Origin: Streptomyces mirabilis
Lineage (GTDB): Bacteria > Actinomycetota > Actinomycetes > Streptomycetales > Streptomycetaceae
DNA length: 64,000 nt
Direction: 5' to 3'
Assembly: GCF_018310535.1 (NCBI RefSeq)
Contig: NZ_CP074102.1
Coordinates: 3,286,001 to 3,350,000, forward strand
Part shown: one piece after another, positions 46,033-54,462 of the stretch
How positions within the stretch are numbered: position 1 is the stretch's first letter
Layout: each line of letters starts with the position of its first letter
Made by a program: the position numbers and the translations under genes
The notes under the pieces: model-generated
What the model was told of the DNA's origin: nothing
The model's input: only the letters and a program-made list of their open reading frames with translations
Databases searched by the model: none

Positions 46033-48261
46033 TCAGCGGTCGCTACGAAGGGTGTTGAGCGTGTGATTGCGGCCGAAGTCGTACTGATCCTGGCCTGCGT
46101 GGACAAAGAACTGCGTGTAGTCGCTGTCGATGCCGTGGCCGCGGCTGTTCGCCCACGCCCTGACCATGTGCTCCACATCGTGCTGGCCGGCATCGTAGGT
46201 CTCGGCGTTCTTCTGGGTGGCAGCGAGGTTCGCCTCGGCCACATGCTCCTTGTTGGACTCGTACGCCCACACATCGACGGTCTTCGTGGCGAGGTCTCCG
46301 ACGGGGCTGAGATCGGACACGGGATTGAACATCAGTGCCGTGCTCAGGGAGGTGCCCAGACCGTGGTTGAAGTCGGCGGCCCACTGCGTCTTCTTGAACC
46401 GTTCGTCGAAGATGACGTCGGACCGTACGCCGTCGTAGGCACCCATGGCGCGTGAGCTGTCGACAATGCGGTCGTGGATCGTCTTGTCACCGGCGTCCTG
46501 GGGAATACCGGCCAGGACATGGTGCGAGTACTGCTGCTCCGCCCCGTAGAGATGCCCGAAGGCCTCCGGATCGTCGGCGATGCCCCGCATGACGGCGGCG
46601 AGGCGTTGGTGCCCCACAGCGAGGTGCGCTCCGTCCTTGTCGTTCCAGACGGAACCCGAACTGTCCCAGTCGATGTCGTAGCGCGACGACGACTCCGCGT
46701 AGATGCCGTGCGTGTCGGGCGTGTACGACGTCAGGATGTGCGCCAAGGGCGTGGCGAGATTCTTCGGCAGTTCTTGTGCTTGATCCGCCGAGTACAGGGT
46801 GTTGATGGTGTGCTGCAGGATGCTGGCCTGGGGCAGGGTGTGCTCTCCGACCGCGTGATAGGCGCCCGGCGCGCCCCCGGTCGTAGCGGCCTCCAGAGCG
46901 GCGCCGAACCCCTTGCGGACGTCACCGTCCTCGACGACGACCGGCGGACCTGTCGTGGTGCCACCGGGCGGGGTCGCGTAATGGTCGATTACGGTGTCCC
47001 AGTCCCGCCCGTGGAGCAGGTACTCCAGATTGTCGTTGTGCGCCGGATCCAGGTACTCGGTGCTGGTCGCCGGGTCATCGGACATGATGCCGAGGACACC
47101 GTCGAGCGGGTCGTTGGCGAACCAACCCCGATCCTTGCCAGTGAAGTTGTCCCGCAGGGCCCAGATGGACTCGGTGTGCCCCTTGGCCGTGTACGACTCC
47201 TCCGCGTGCCGGATGTCGTCCGCGGTGTCCTCGAGGAACTGGCCGGAATAACCGTGCCCCTGCTGCATCAGGGTGACCAGGCTCTGATAGCCCCGGACCT
47301 TCTCATCCGGAATCGGGCTGAGGCCGTCCACCTTGAATTCCTCGGTTCCAGCCTTCTGCATTTCCGCACGAAAGTGCTTGTAGAAGGAGGAATTCGGGTC
47401 ACGCGTCGCAGTCGCCAGCGTTGTCGCGAGGCCCTTCTGGATGTCCAGGTACTGGCTGCTGTGCTTCTTGTCGTCGTAGTGGGCGAGGCTGTCGAGGTCA
47501 TTGGCGAGCTTCAACGTCCTGCGCGCGCCGAGGTCATCGAGCAAGGTCTGGCTGAACGCCTTGTCGCCTGAATTGTCATGGAAGAGCCGCTGCAGTTCCT
47601 GGTGGTCGCGCGCGGACGCCTTCCCGGTATCGATGCGCAGCGCGATGTCCCTGGCCTCGTCCGCCTCGTACTTCTCGATGTCGCCCTGGGCCTTCCCGTT
47701 GAAACCGTTGAGGGTGCCGTCGTTGACGTCGGAGTCGATCACGACGGCTTTGAAGGCGACCTCGACGCCCTTGTCGGCGTCGTCCACGTCCCCGATCAGC
47801 TGGTCGATGCGCTGCTGCCACGAACTGACACTCGTGCGAATGCTCTCCTGGTAATCAGGGTCGTGAGCAAGAGCGGTCCGATCCCCCTGGCTCAGCTTCT
47901 CGGTGTCGTACGAGATCACGCCCTGGTCCGAGACCTTCATGCCCTTCGCCAAGGCTTCGTCCCGAGCCGCCTCCAGCTTTTTGCGCAGGTCCACGAACTG
48001 CGTGTGCGCGTCACGCAGCAGGGAGGCAATCGCCTTGGCCTCGGTCTGGGCGTTCTGGAACTCTTTCAGCGTGACATCGAAGCGTCTGTTGGCGGCATCC
48101 GCGCTCAGTCCCGTCCACGTCCGGCCCATGGAGATGCCGTACACATCCCGCCTGTACGCCGTCTCCTGCTTGTGGAACCCCTTCGCCATACCGTCCCAGC
48201 GCTCAGCGGCCGTGGTGAGCGTGGCCAGGTCAGTCGTCATGATCTCGTGGTACGTCGGCAT
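46033..48261 (-). CDS. large WXG-headed protein, DUF6571-like, probable type VII substrate
   Basis: 742 residues. The N-terminal ~110 form a WXG100-like helical hairpin: LTTAAERWDGMAKGFHKQ, then RTWTGLSADAANRRFD at about 48-63, with a WxG turn. A long helical, Asp-rich middle follows. GILGIMSDDPATSTEYL-like sequence (GVLGIMSDDPATSTEYLDPA) and EYLLHGRDW are typical of DUF6571 proteins seen with streptomycete type VII substrates. The C-terminus ends FGRNHTLNTLRSDR. There is no signal peptide. No nuclease or deaminase toxin motif was recognised at the C-terminus. GGGG precedes the ATG at 48261. Confidence 0.75.
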   Translation of the reverse strand: MPTYHEIMTTDLATLTTAAERWDGMAKGFHKQETAYRRDVYGISMGRTWTGLSADAANRRFDVTLKEFQNAQTEAKAIASLLRDAHTQFVDLRKKLEAARDEALAKGMKVSDQGVISYDTEKLSQGDRTALAHDPDYQESIRTSVSSWQQRIDQLIGDVDDADKGVEVAFKAVVIDSDVNDGTLNGFNGKAQGDIEKYEADEARDIALRIDTGKASARDHQELQRLFHDNSGDKAFSQTLLDDLGARRTLKLANDLDSLAHYDDKKHSSQYLDIQKGLATTLATATRDPNSSFYKHFRAEMQKAGTEEFKVDGLSPIPDEKVRGYQSLVTLMQQGHGYSGQFLEDTADDIRHAEESYTAKGHTESIWALRDNFTGKDRGWFANDPLDGVLGIMSDDPATSTEYLDPAHNDNLEYLLHGRDWDTVIDHYATPPGGTTTGPPVVVEDGDVRKGFGAALEAATTGGAPGAYHAVGEHTLPQASILQHTINTLYSADQAQELPKNLATPLAHILTSYTPDTHGIYAESSSRYDIDWDSSGSVWNDKDGAHLAVGHQRLAAVMRGIADDPEAFGHLYGAEQQYSHHVLAGIPQDAGDKTIHDRIVDSSRAMGAYDGVRSDVIFDERFKKTQWAADFNHGLGTSLSTALMFNPVSDLSPVGDLATKTVDVWAYESNKEHVAEANLAATQKNAETYDAGQHDVEHMVRAWANSRGHGIDSDYTQFFVHAGQDQYDFGRNHTLNTLRSDR

Positions 48262-48327
48262 GGATCCCCGTTGTCTGCGTTGGCGTGCGAGTCGGTCGCG
48301 ATGGCGGTGAGGACAACCGCGCTTCGG

Positions 48328-48771
48328 TCAGTACTCGTCGATCGGAGACACCCCGCGCACGCCTGCCCCGACTCCGAGGTCCGTGCTCTGCAGCAAGATG
48401 TTGGTGCTCCCCAAGGCCGCTTTCTCAGACGCGAGCCGGTTCATGAGGTTCTGAACCTGTTCGCCCCACGTCTCGTGTGCCTTCTTGAGGCATCCTGAGG
48501 TGAACCATCCGTGGCCGTCCTTGGGCCCGAATGCCTTGACGGCGGCGTCGGTCTCCCCGTCCGCCCAGTCACCTGACTTCCGGGTGTCGGGCTCGATGTG
48601 CAGTTCGATGGCGCGAGCCGCGGCCCGCTTCTCGGCAGGCGACGACGCCAGATCCGGTTGACCGCCAGGGGCCCCACCGCCCGGGTCCGCGGGGAGTTGG
48701 TTCAGCCGCATGCCGACCGGGCGTACAGCCTCGCTGCTGACTATGTGCTGCTCTCCTGCAGACTCAGCCAT
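48328..48771 (-). CDS. small helical protein, possible WXG-type partner
   Basis: 147 residues. The first ~50 are Gly/Pro/Ala-rich. The last ~60 contain helical stretches (HETWGEQVQNLMNRLASEKA) followed by GSTNILLQSTDLGVGAGVRG. The spacing of a W and the end of a helical hairpin recalls the C-terminal half of WXG100 proteins, but no WxG turn is seen. It sits 66 bp upstream of the 742-residue gene on the same strand, as small partner proteins often do. GGCAGG lies before the ATG. Confidence 0.6.
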   Translation of the reverse strand: MAESAGEQHIVSSEAVRPVGMRLNQLPADPGGGAPGGQPDLASSPAEKRAAARAIELHIEPDTRKSGDWADGETDAAVKAFGPKDGHGWFTSGCLKKAHETWGEQVQNLMNRLASEKAALGSTNILLQSTDLGVGAGVRGVSPIDEY

Positions 48772-48943
48772 GAATACCTGCCCCCGTTGCGCTCAATTGG
48801 CGTGCGCCTGTCAGGCTATCAACCAGCCGGAGCTTCGCCGTGATGGATCCTGAGCCACTACATTCCCTTTACAACCACCCATCTGACGGGATGTTTCGGC
48901 GCGGAGCGGCCGTATGTCCAGACTGCGTTACCGACAACAGCGG

Positions 48944-50167
48944 CTATGCAATGGACCGTCGACGTTTGCCGATGACGGCGGCGGTTACTGCTCCGCCGAG
49001 GATTACGGCACCGACGCCCAGCGCGATCCAAAGGATGCTGCGGTCGTTGCCCTTGGAGGAGGCCTCGGCTGCCGCCTTGCCGCCCTTTGCAGGAGTAGCA
49101 GGTTCCTTGGAGGCCGCAGCGCCCGGAGAGGGCGATGTCGAGGCCGTGGCCGGGAAGTTCGGGAGCGGATAGGCATGGGCAGGGCCCGGATTGCCCGGGT
49201 TCTGAAGGGCGACGCGGGGGCGCACGATGCCGTAGCCGATGGAGTCGTTGCGCTTCGCGCCGTCCGTGGGGCCGCCGATGGTGTTGAGCATGGCGCGCAG
49301 GACCTGGTTGTTGGTCCAGGTGGGGTGCTTGGACCAGATCAGGGCGGCGCTGGCGGAGGCTAGGGCGGTGGCGTCGCTGGTGCCGCTCCCCTTGCAGAGG
49401 CCCGTCTTGCCGCCGCAGGCGTGGACCATGTCTTCGCCTGGGGCTGAGATGTCCACCTGAGGGCCGTACTGGGACCAGGAAGTCCGCCGGAGGTTCTTGC
49501 CCACGGCTGCCACACCAACGACACCTGGGGTGGCGGCTGGATACTCCACGGGGTTGCCCTTGTCGCCGCTATTCCCTACGGCCGCGAAAACGAGCGAGCC
49601 GTGGTCCAGTGCGTATTTCACGGCAGCAGTCAGCTGGGGTGCGGTGACAGTCGTACCCGCTGAAATGTTGATGACCTGAGCACCTGAGTCTGCCGCGTAG
49701 CGGATGGCCTTCCCGAGGTACGAGGGCCCCGCAAAGCCATTCTCGTCACCCTTGGCAGGCAAACGAATGGGAAGAATCTTGGCACCCGGCGCGAGACCGA
49801 ACGCGCCGTTTCCACCTCCGTACGCCCCCGTGCCAGCAATGAGTCCGGCCATCCCCGTGCCGTGGCCGTCATAGTCCGTGTGCTCGTCTCCGGAACGGCT
49901 TGAAGGTGCCAGATCCAGTCCGTCGAGCACCCGTCCCTTGAGATCGGGATTGTTCGGGTCGACTCCGGTATCGATCACGGCGACGGTGATCCCCTTGCCC
50001 GTGCTCGTCCGCCACATGTCCTCGGCGTGCATGGCGTCCAGGTACCACTGCTGGGAGCGGGTGGAGTCGGCGTGAGCCTGAGAGCCCGTACCGCCCGCCA
50101 GCAGTAGCCCGATGGCCGCTGAGGCCAGAACCTGCAACCTCCTGTGCCGCGTATTGCCGGTGGGCAT
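48944..50167 (-). CDS. mycosin-type subtilisin protease, type VII secretion-associated
   Basis: 407 residues. A signal peptide (about 1-33, LQVLASAAIGLLLAGGTGSQ) is followed by an S8 protease domain. Catalytic D66 (AVIDTGVDPNN), H102 (DGHGTGMAGLIAG), oxyanion N199 (AAVGNSGDK) and S264 (GSGTSDATALAS) are all present. A Pro/Ala-rich linker, a C-terminal helix (ILWIALGVGAVILGGAVTAAVIG) and the RRRS stop anchor it, as in MycP. The ATG at 50167 has AAAGGGACG upstream. It is 26 bp after a WXG/Pro-rich protein gene. No EccB, C, D or E gene is in the window. Confidence 0.93.
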   Translation of the reverse strand: MPTGNTRHRRLQVLASAAIGLLLAGGTGSQAHADSTRSQQWYLDAMHAEDMWRTSTGKGITVAVIDTGVDPNNPDLKGRVLDGLDLAPSSRSGDEHTDYDGHGTGMAGLIAGTGAYGGGNGAFGLAPGAKILPIRLPAKGDENGFAGPSYLGKAIRYAADSGAQVINISAGTTVTAPQLTAAVKYALDHGSLVFAAVGNSGDKGNPVEYPAATPGVVGVAAVGKNLRRTSWSQYGPQVDISAPGEDMVHACGGKTGLCKGSGTSDATALASASAALIWSKHPTWTNNQVLRAMLNTIGGPTDGAKRNDSIGYGIVRPRVALQNPGNPGPAHAYPLPNFPATASTSPSPGAAASKEPATPAKGGKAAAEASSKGNDRSILWIALGVGAVILGGAVTAAVIGKRRRSIA

Positions 50168-50193
50168 GTACGTCCCTTTCGTATAACTGGAGT

Positions 50194-51759
50194 TCAGTCG
50201 GCGGTCGGTGCTTCACCGCGGCGGTCGGTCTGCCGCTTCTGCTTTGCCTGCCGGGCGTCACCGGTCTGTCCAGCGGCACCCCCGCGAGCACCTCTGCGAT
50301 TGCCTGCCTCGCTGGGCGTACCGCCGGAGATGCCTCCTCGCGTCGGTGCGGAGGGTACCGGCGCGCCGGGGCGGGCCGGCGCGCGGCCCGTCTGCTGCGG
50401 GGTGCCACCCGCGACGCCGTTAGAGAGCGTGGGCGCGGAGCGTCCAACGGGTCGGCCGACGGCCGGGCGGGCAACCGCCTGCCCTCCCGGTCCTGCGGTC
50501 GAGCCGCGGCTGCCTGCGGGCTCGTTGCCGACGACCGTCCCGCCGGGTAGCCGACCCGCCGGTCTGCCAGTGCTGGGCGTCGCAGTCGGACGCCCCCCAG
50601 TGATGCCTGAATTGGCCGGAAGACCACGGCCGGAGCCTTGGCCTGGAACGGAACGGCTCGGAGCCACGCCGGAGCCTGGCATGTTGCGGCTCGAGATCGG
50701 GCCGACTCCAGTGGCTCCACGACCAGGAAGGGAGCCGACAGCTCGTTGCCCAGGTCGGGCAGGCGTGCGTCCAGCAACGTCCGATCTACCCGGGCCGACG
50801 GAGGCCGAAGGTATGCGTGGAGCGCCGCCTGAGAACGGCGGAGCCATGCCACTCCCCGCTGAAGGTACGCCTGTGTCCGGACGAGAGGGTGTGGGCATCC
50901 CGTTCGCCGCTCCTGCGGGCGGTTGATGAACTCCTGGGAGAGTAGTCGCCGAGTCAATGCCGACATGCGTGACAGGCTCGATGGTCCGCGCGCGCAGATG
51001 ATCTGACGGCGCCTCACTCGTGAACTGCTCCGTCTCAAGCCGCCCCGAGGTCACGGCATGCCCATGCTCAGGCCGTACGGTTCCGGCGGTTCCGACGACT
51101 CCGGAAGCGGTGCCGCCCCCGCTCACACCGGCGGAGCTCCCGGGTGCCGGGCGAGCCAGGTCCTCGACCGCATTGTCACGCGGCGGCACGAAAGCCGCGG
51201 GCGGCGGCGGAAACTTGGGCCTCTCCAGCCCGTCCAGCTGCGTGGCCGACAGCGAGTACGTCTGGCCCAGCTTCCGCATCTGCGCGGCCGCCTCCTGCCG
51301 TACCTTCTCCTTGTCCGCTGCCAGCGCCGCGAGTTCGCTCGTGGACTTGCTGCTCACCGCCGCTGCGTCCGGGTCGTTGTGTGCCGCTTGGGCCGCGTCC
51401 AGGTTCGCCTGTGCGCCGGCCTTGTCGCGCGGGATGGACGCCTGCGCCGTGGCGATCGCTCCCGAGGCCTCGCCCAGCCACTTCGCGGCGCCCTCGCTGA
51501 AATCACCCAAGCGCAAAGTCGAGTTGGCCAGGTCGCCGCTCCACGTGCGGAACGCGTCCGCGCCGTCGCCCTTCCACTCCACGTACTGCGGGCGGACCTT
51601 GAGCTCCTCCGCGATCTTGCGGATCTCCTTGGCCGCGGCGATCAGCCGGTCGGCGGCGCCCTGCACCGTCCCCGCGTTCGCCTGGTCCAGCCACGCGAGC
51701 ATCTGCTCGTGGCTCATGTCCTCGAAAGACGTACCGCCGCCGGTCCCCTTGCCGGACAT
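50194..51759 (-). CDS. WXG-type protein with long Gly/Pro/Arg-rich tail (PPE-like)
   Basis: 521 residues. The N-terminal ~190 are helical with a WxG turn (EWKGDGADAFRTWSG) and a second helix that ends in QLDGLERPKFPPPPAAFVPP. The rest, over 300 residues, is low-complexity Gly/Pro/Ala/Arg/Thr with motifs like GRPAGRLPGG and ARPAVGRPVG. This is the pattern of actinobacterial PPE-like type VII substrates. The ATG at 51759 overlaps the upstream stop as TGATG. It is followed by the mycosin gene, which might process it. The tail is a candidate surface-exposed or cell-wall-associated region. Confidence 0.8.
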   Translation of the reverse strand: MSGKGTGGGTSFEDMSHEQMLAWLDQANAGTVQGAADRLIAAAKEIRKIAEELKVRPQYVEWKGDGADAFRTWSGDLANSTLRLGDFSEGAAKWLGEASGAIATAQASIPRDKAGAQANLDAAQAAHNDPDAAAVSSKSTSELAALAADKEKVRQEAAAQMRKLGQTYSLSATQLDGLERPKFPPPPAAFVPPRDNAVEDLARPAPGSSAGVSGGGTASGVVGTAGTVRPEHGHAVTSGRLETEQFTSEAPSDHLRARTIEPVTHVGIDSATTLPGVHQPPAGAANGMPTPSRPDTGVPSAGSGMAPPFSGGAPRIPSASVGPGRSDVAGRTPARPGQRAVGSLPGRGATGVGPISSRNMPGSGVAPSRSVPGQGSGRGLPANSGITGGRPTATPSTGRPAGRLPGGTVVGNEPAGSRGSTAGPGGQAVARPAVGRPVGRSAPTLSNGVAGGTPQQTGRAPARPGAPVPSAPTRGGISGGTPSEAGNRRGARGGAAGQTGDARQAKQKRQTDRRGEAPTAD

Positions 51760-52289
51760 CAGATCGTGCCTCCCGAGTCGGCACCTGAAGGTGTCTGGGC
51801 CGGCTTCGACCCGGTGCCGCCTTCGTGGGTCTTCTTCGGCAGCGCGGGGTCGTAGCTCCCCCCGTAGTGCTTCGTCGTCTCCGTGCTGATCGCCGTCATA
51901 CGGTCGCGGATGTCCAGGTCGATGTTCTGGTAGCCCTTGTGGGAGGCCAGCACAGCGATACCCATGCCCTCCATCGAGTCGGACAGCAGTTTCGACAGGC
52001 TCTCCAGCTCGGTGATCACCGTCTCGTACGAGCTGAAGAGGCCGGACGCCTCTGCCCACGCCCCGCTCCCGCCGCCGAACTGGTGGCGCGCCAGCTGCTC
52101 CTGCCCCACCTCGCCCGGTCCCGCCGCCGAACCCTTGAGGTCGCGGATCAGGTCGTCGACGCGCTTCTGGAACTTCGTGAACGACGACAGCTCGGTGACC
52201 ACATCACCGATCGCGTTCTGCGCCGCGTCGAACACGCCCGACGCCCACGACGACGGTCCAGGCGCCGCCCCACTATCGCTCGGCAACAC
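51759..52289 (-). CDS. WXG/ESX-type helical protein
   Basis: 176 residues from the GTG at 52289, chosen because GGGGGAGA lies 6 nt upstream. Two long helices (FDAAQNAIGDVVTELSSFTK; VITELESLSKLLSDSMEGMG) flank GGGSGAWAEASGLFSSYE. No canonical WxG turn but the length and neighbours fit type VII partners. Its stop overlaps the PPE-like gene by one base. It heads the locus. Confidence 0.7.
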   Translation of the reverse strand: MLPSDSGAAPGPSSWASGVFDAAQNAIGDVVTELSSFTKFQKRVDDLIRDLKGSAAGPGEVGQEQLARHQFGGGSGAWAEASGLFSSYETVITELESLSKLLSDSMEGMGIAVLASHKGYQNIDLDIRDRMTAISTETTKHYGGSYDPALPKKTHEGGTGSKPAQTPSGADSGGTI

Positions 52290-52839
52290 AATCTCTCCCC
52301 CGTACAGCCAAAACAGCCGAAGCTTCACCAGCAACTCTAGCTATCGGCTGTGACAGTCCACAGTCAGCCTCTGGCAGGGCGTGACCGGAATCGGGCCATT
52401 CCGAGTAGCGGCTCGGCCAGTCGCCGAGGCCGGTGAGGAAGAGCATGGCTCCACTCAACCCCAGTGCAGGAGACGGCACATGAGTGCCCGTACTCATATG
52501 AGGGAGGCGGGAGTATCCAAGTGCCGGTCCGGGCCGAACTCGATCTCGCATCACCGGAGCACGGCGGAGCGTGTTCCGGTGCGCCCGGCGATCTTCCCCA
52601 AGAAACACGAGAGGGAAAGAACCCCACCAAACCCCACCCCACCCCTCCCGCCCGCCGAAACGGTGACCGCCGCGCAAACTCACTCCCGCGAGTGAATATG
52701 CCCAACTCGGGTGGATTCGGGACTGGTTGCCTGCCTTACGCTCAGCGCGACACAGCACAACCGCAGACATGCGACGGCCCCCGCCGGGACTGGCATCCCA
52801 ATGCGAGGGCCTGACCACCAAGGAAGAAGACCCTTCCCG
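52290..52839. other. divergent intergenic region
   Basis: About 550 bp between the type VII-like locus (minus) and the HTH gene (plus). No supported gene. A short inverted repeat TCACTC-CCGC-GAGTGA lies at 52680-52695, and TTGCCT at 52728-52733 could be a -35 for the HTH gene. Nothing more definite was seen. Confidence 0.5.
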
Positions 52840-53715
52840 ATGGATACGCAAAACCCTAGCGCGCCCCCGCGCGCCCAGTCCCGTATCGCGGGCAAAAACC
52901 ACACCCACCAGAACGCTCACGCCCGCCCCGGCGGCGTCATCCACGACAACACCCGCCACACCACCCGCTTCACGGTGATCGGCAACCACCTCGCCCAGCA
53001 CCCGGAGCTCTCAGGACTCGCGATCGGGCTGGCCGTCTACATCCAGTCGCTCCCCACCGGCGCCCGCGTCGACATCAAGACCCTCGCCGCCCGGTTCCCC
53101 GAAGGCCCCACCCGTATCGCCGCCGCCCTGCGCGAACTCGAAACCCACGGCTACCTCCGCCGCACCCGCGAACGCACCCCCGGCGGCCGCATCGTCACCC
53201 GCACCGTCTCCTGCAACCAGCCCGGACACCACGGACCGGCAGCCGACACCCCCAGCAGGCCCACCCGACGCCCAAACCCAGCCGAAAGCCCGCCCCGCAA
53301 GCTCCTCCCCACCGTGCCCCGGCCCGCGCACGCCTCCCCCGACCTCCTCCGGACCGCCACCGACCTCCTCGCCGGCCTCCGCCGCCACGACCCCCGCCTG
53401 CTTCTCTCCGGCAGCGACGCGGAGCACCTCGCCCCCGGAGTCGCCGCCTGGCTGGAACGCGACCTCACCCCCACCGCCGTACAACGCGCGCTGACCGCGG
53501 ACCTACCACCGGAGGATCTACGCCGCCCAGCCGCCCTTCTCGCCCATCGACTCGCCGTGCAGCTGCCGCCTCCTCCGCCGCCGTTCCGCGTGCCCACGCC
53601 GCCACCGGACGTACGGCATCCGCTCCAGAACTGCGAGGGCTGCGACCGCGCCTTCCGCTCCCCCGTGCCCGGGCACTGCCGCGACTGCCGATCCGATCTC
53701 CTGGAGGCCGCCTAG
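52840..53715 (+). CDS. helix-turn-helix protein with C-terminal Cys4 zinc-ribbon-like motif
   Basis: 291 residues. HTTRFTVIGNHLAQHPELSG and GLAVYIQSLPTGARVDIKTL, then AALRELETHGYLRRTRERTP, form a winged-helix DNA-binding domain at about 40-120. A Pro-rich middle follows, then a C-terminal NCEGCDRAFRSPVPGHCRDC whose four cysteines probably bind zinc. This protein type is common and multicopy in Streptomyces; its regulon is unknown. The ATG at 52840 is preferred, with GGAAGAAG upstream at a long spacing; an ATG at 52801 is possible. Confidence 0.85.
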   Translation: MDTQNPSAPPRAQSRIAGKNHTHQNAHARPGGVIHDNTRHTTRFTVIGNHLAQHPELSGLAIGLAVYIQSLPTGARVDIKTLAARFPEGPTRIAAALRELETHGYLRRTRERTPGGRIVTRTVSCNQPGHHGPAADTPSRPTRRPNPAESPPRKLLPTVPRPAHASPDLLRTATDLLAGLRRHDPRLLLSGSDAEHLAPGVAAWLERDLTPTAVQRALTADLPPEDLRRPAALLAHRLAVQLPPPPPPFRVPTPPPDVRHPLQNCEGCDRAFRSPVPGHCRDCRSDLLEAA

Positions 53716-53767
53716 CATGAACGTGACGATCCTTGCCCCCGGGCACGGCAGACGAGGAGCGAGCGCC

Positions 53768-54364
53768 ATGACCATCGCCGCGGACGACGCGCAACAGGGC
53801 GCCTCCCATCTGTACCGGGCCATGCGGGACTTCGTTCAGTCCATGGACGACACCCTTCCCGGCAAGTTCGAGATCACCAAGGAAGGGATCGTCCACGACA
53901 TGATGTCGCCCGTGAAGCAGCACGAACTCACCGCGCTGCGCCTCCGGAAACGCCTCGAGAAGGTGATGCCGGAGAACCTCGTGGCCCACACCGGTACCCC
54001 GGACGTGGAAAACGAGCCCGAGGGCGTCATGCGCCACCCCGACATCATGCTGATCGCCGAGGCGGACATGGAGGGAGACGGCTCCTTCGACCCCCGTACG
54101 ATCATCGCCGCCATCGAGATCGTTTCCCGCTCGAACCCGGACAACGACTGGGTGAGCAAGGTGCGGGACTATCCGTTGCTGGGCATTCCGTTGTACGTGA
54201 TCTTCGACCCGCGCGTGGGAGAGGGCGCCGTCCTCTGCGACATCCACCCCACCCCCAGCGGCCCCCGCTACGCCACCCGCAAGGACTTCATGTACGGCGA
54301 AGACGTGACCATCGCCGAATGGACGATCTCGACCGCGGACCTGCCCCGGTACCCGAACCAGTAA
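53768..54364 (+). CDS. Uma2 family endonuclease-fold protein
   Basis: 198 residues. Uma2/DUF820 restriction-endonuclease-like fold: FEITKEGIVHDMMSPVKQHE, HPDIMLIAEADM with the Asp of the PD-(D/E)XK set, and IAAIEIVSRSNPDNDWVSK with E and K. The ATG at 53768 follows GAGGAGCGA. Such proteins are frequent and multicopy in Streptomyces; biological roles are unknown. It is 52 bp after the HTH gene and may be co-transcribed. The nuclease residues appear intact. Confidence 0.9.
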   Translation: MTIAADDAQQGASHLYRAMRDFVQSMDDTLPGKFEITKEGIVHDMMSPVKQHELTALRLRKRLEKVMPENLVAHTGTPDVENEPEGVMRHPDIMLIAEADMEGDGSFDPRTIIAAIEIVSRSNPDNDWVSKVRDYPLLGIPLYVIFDPRVGEGAVLCDIHPTPSGPRYATRKDFMYGEDVTIAEWTISTADLPRYPNQ

Positions 54365-54462
54365 GCCGGACCGCGGCGACGAGGGCACGACGAAGGTATT
54401 CCGCTGCTCCGCCTGGAGCACTCCCACGCGACACCTCACCCCCGCCCCACGATGCTGAACGC

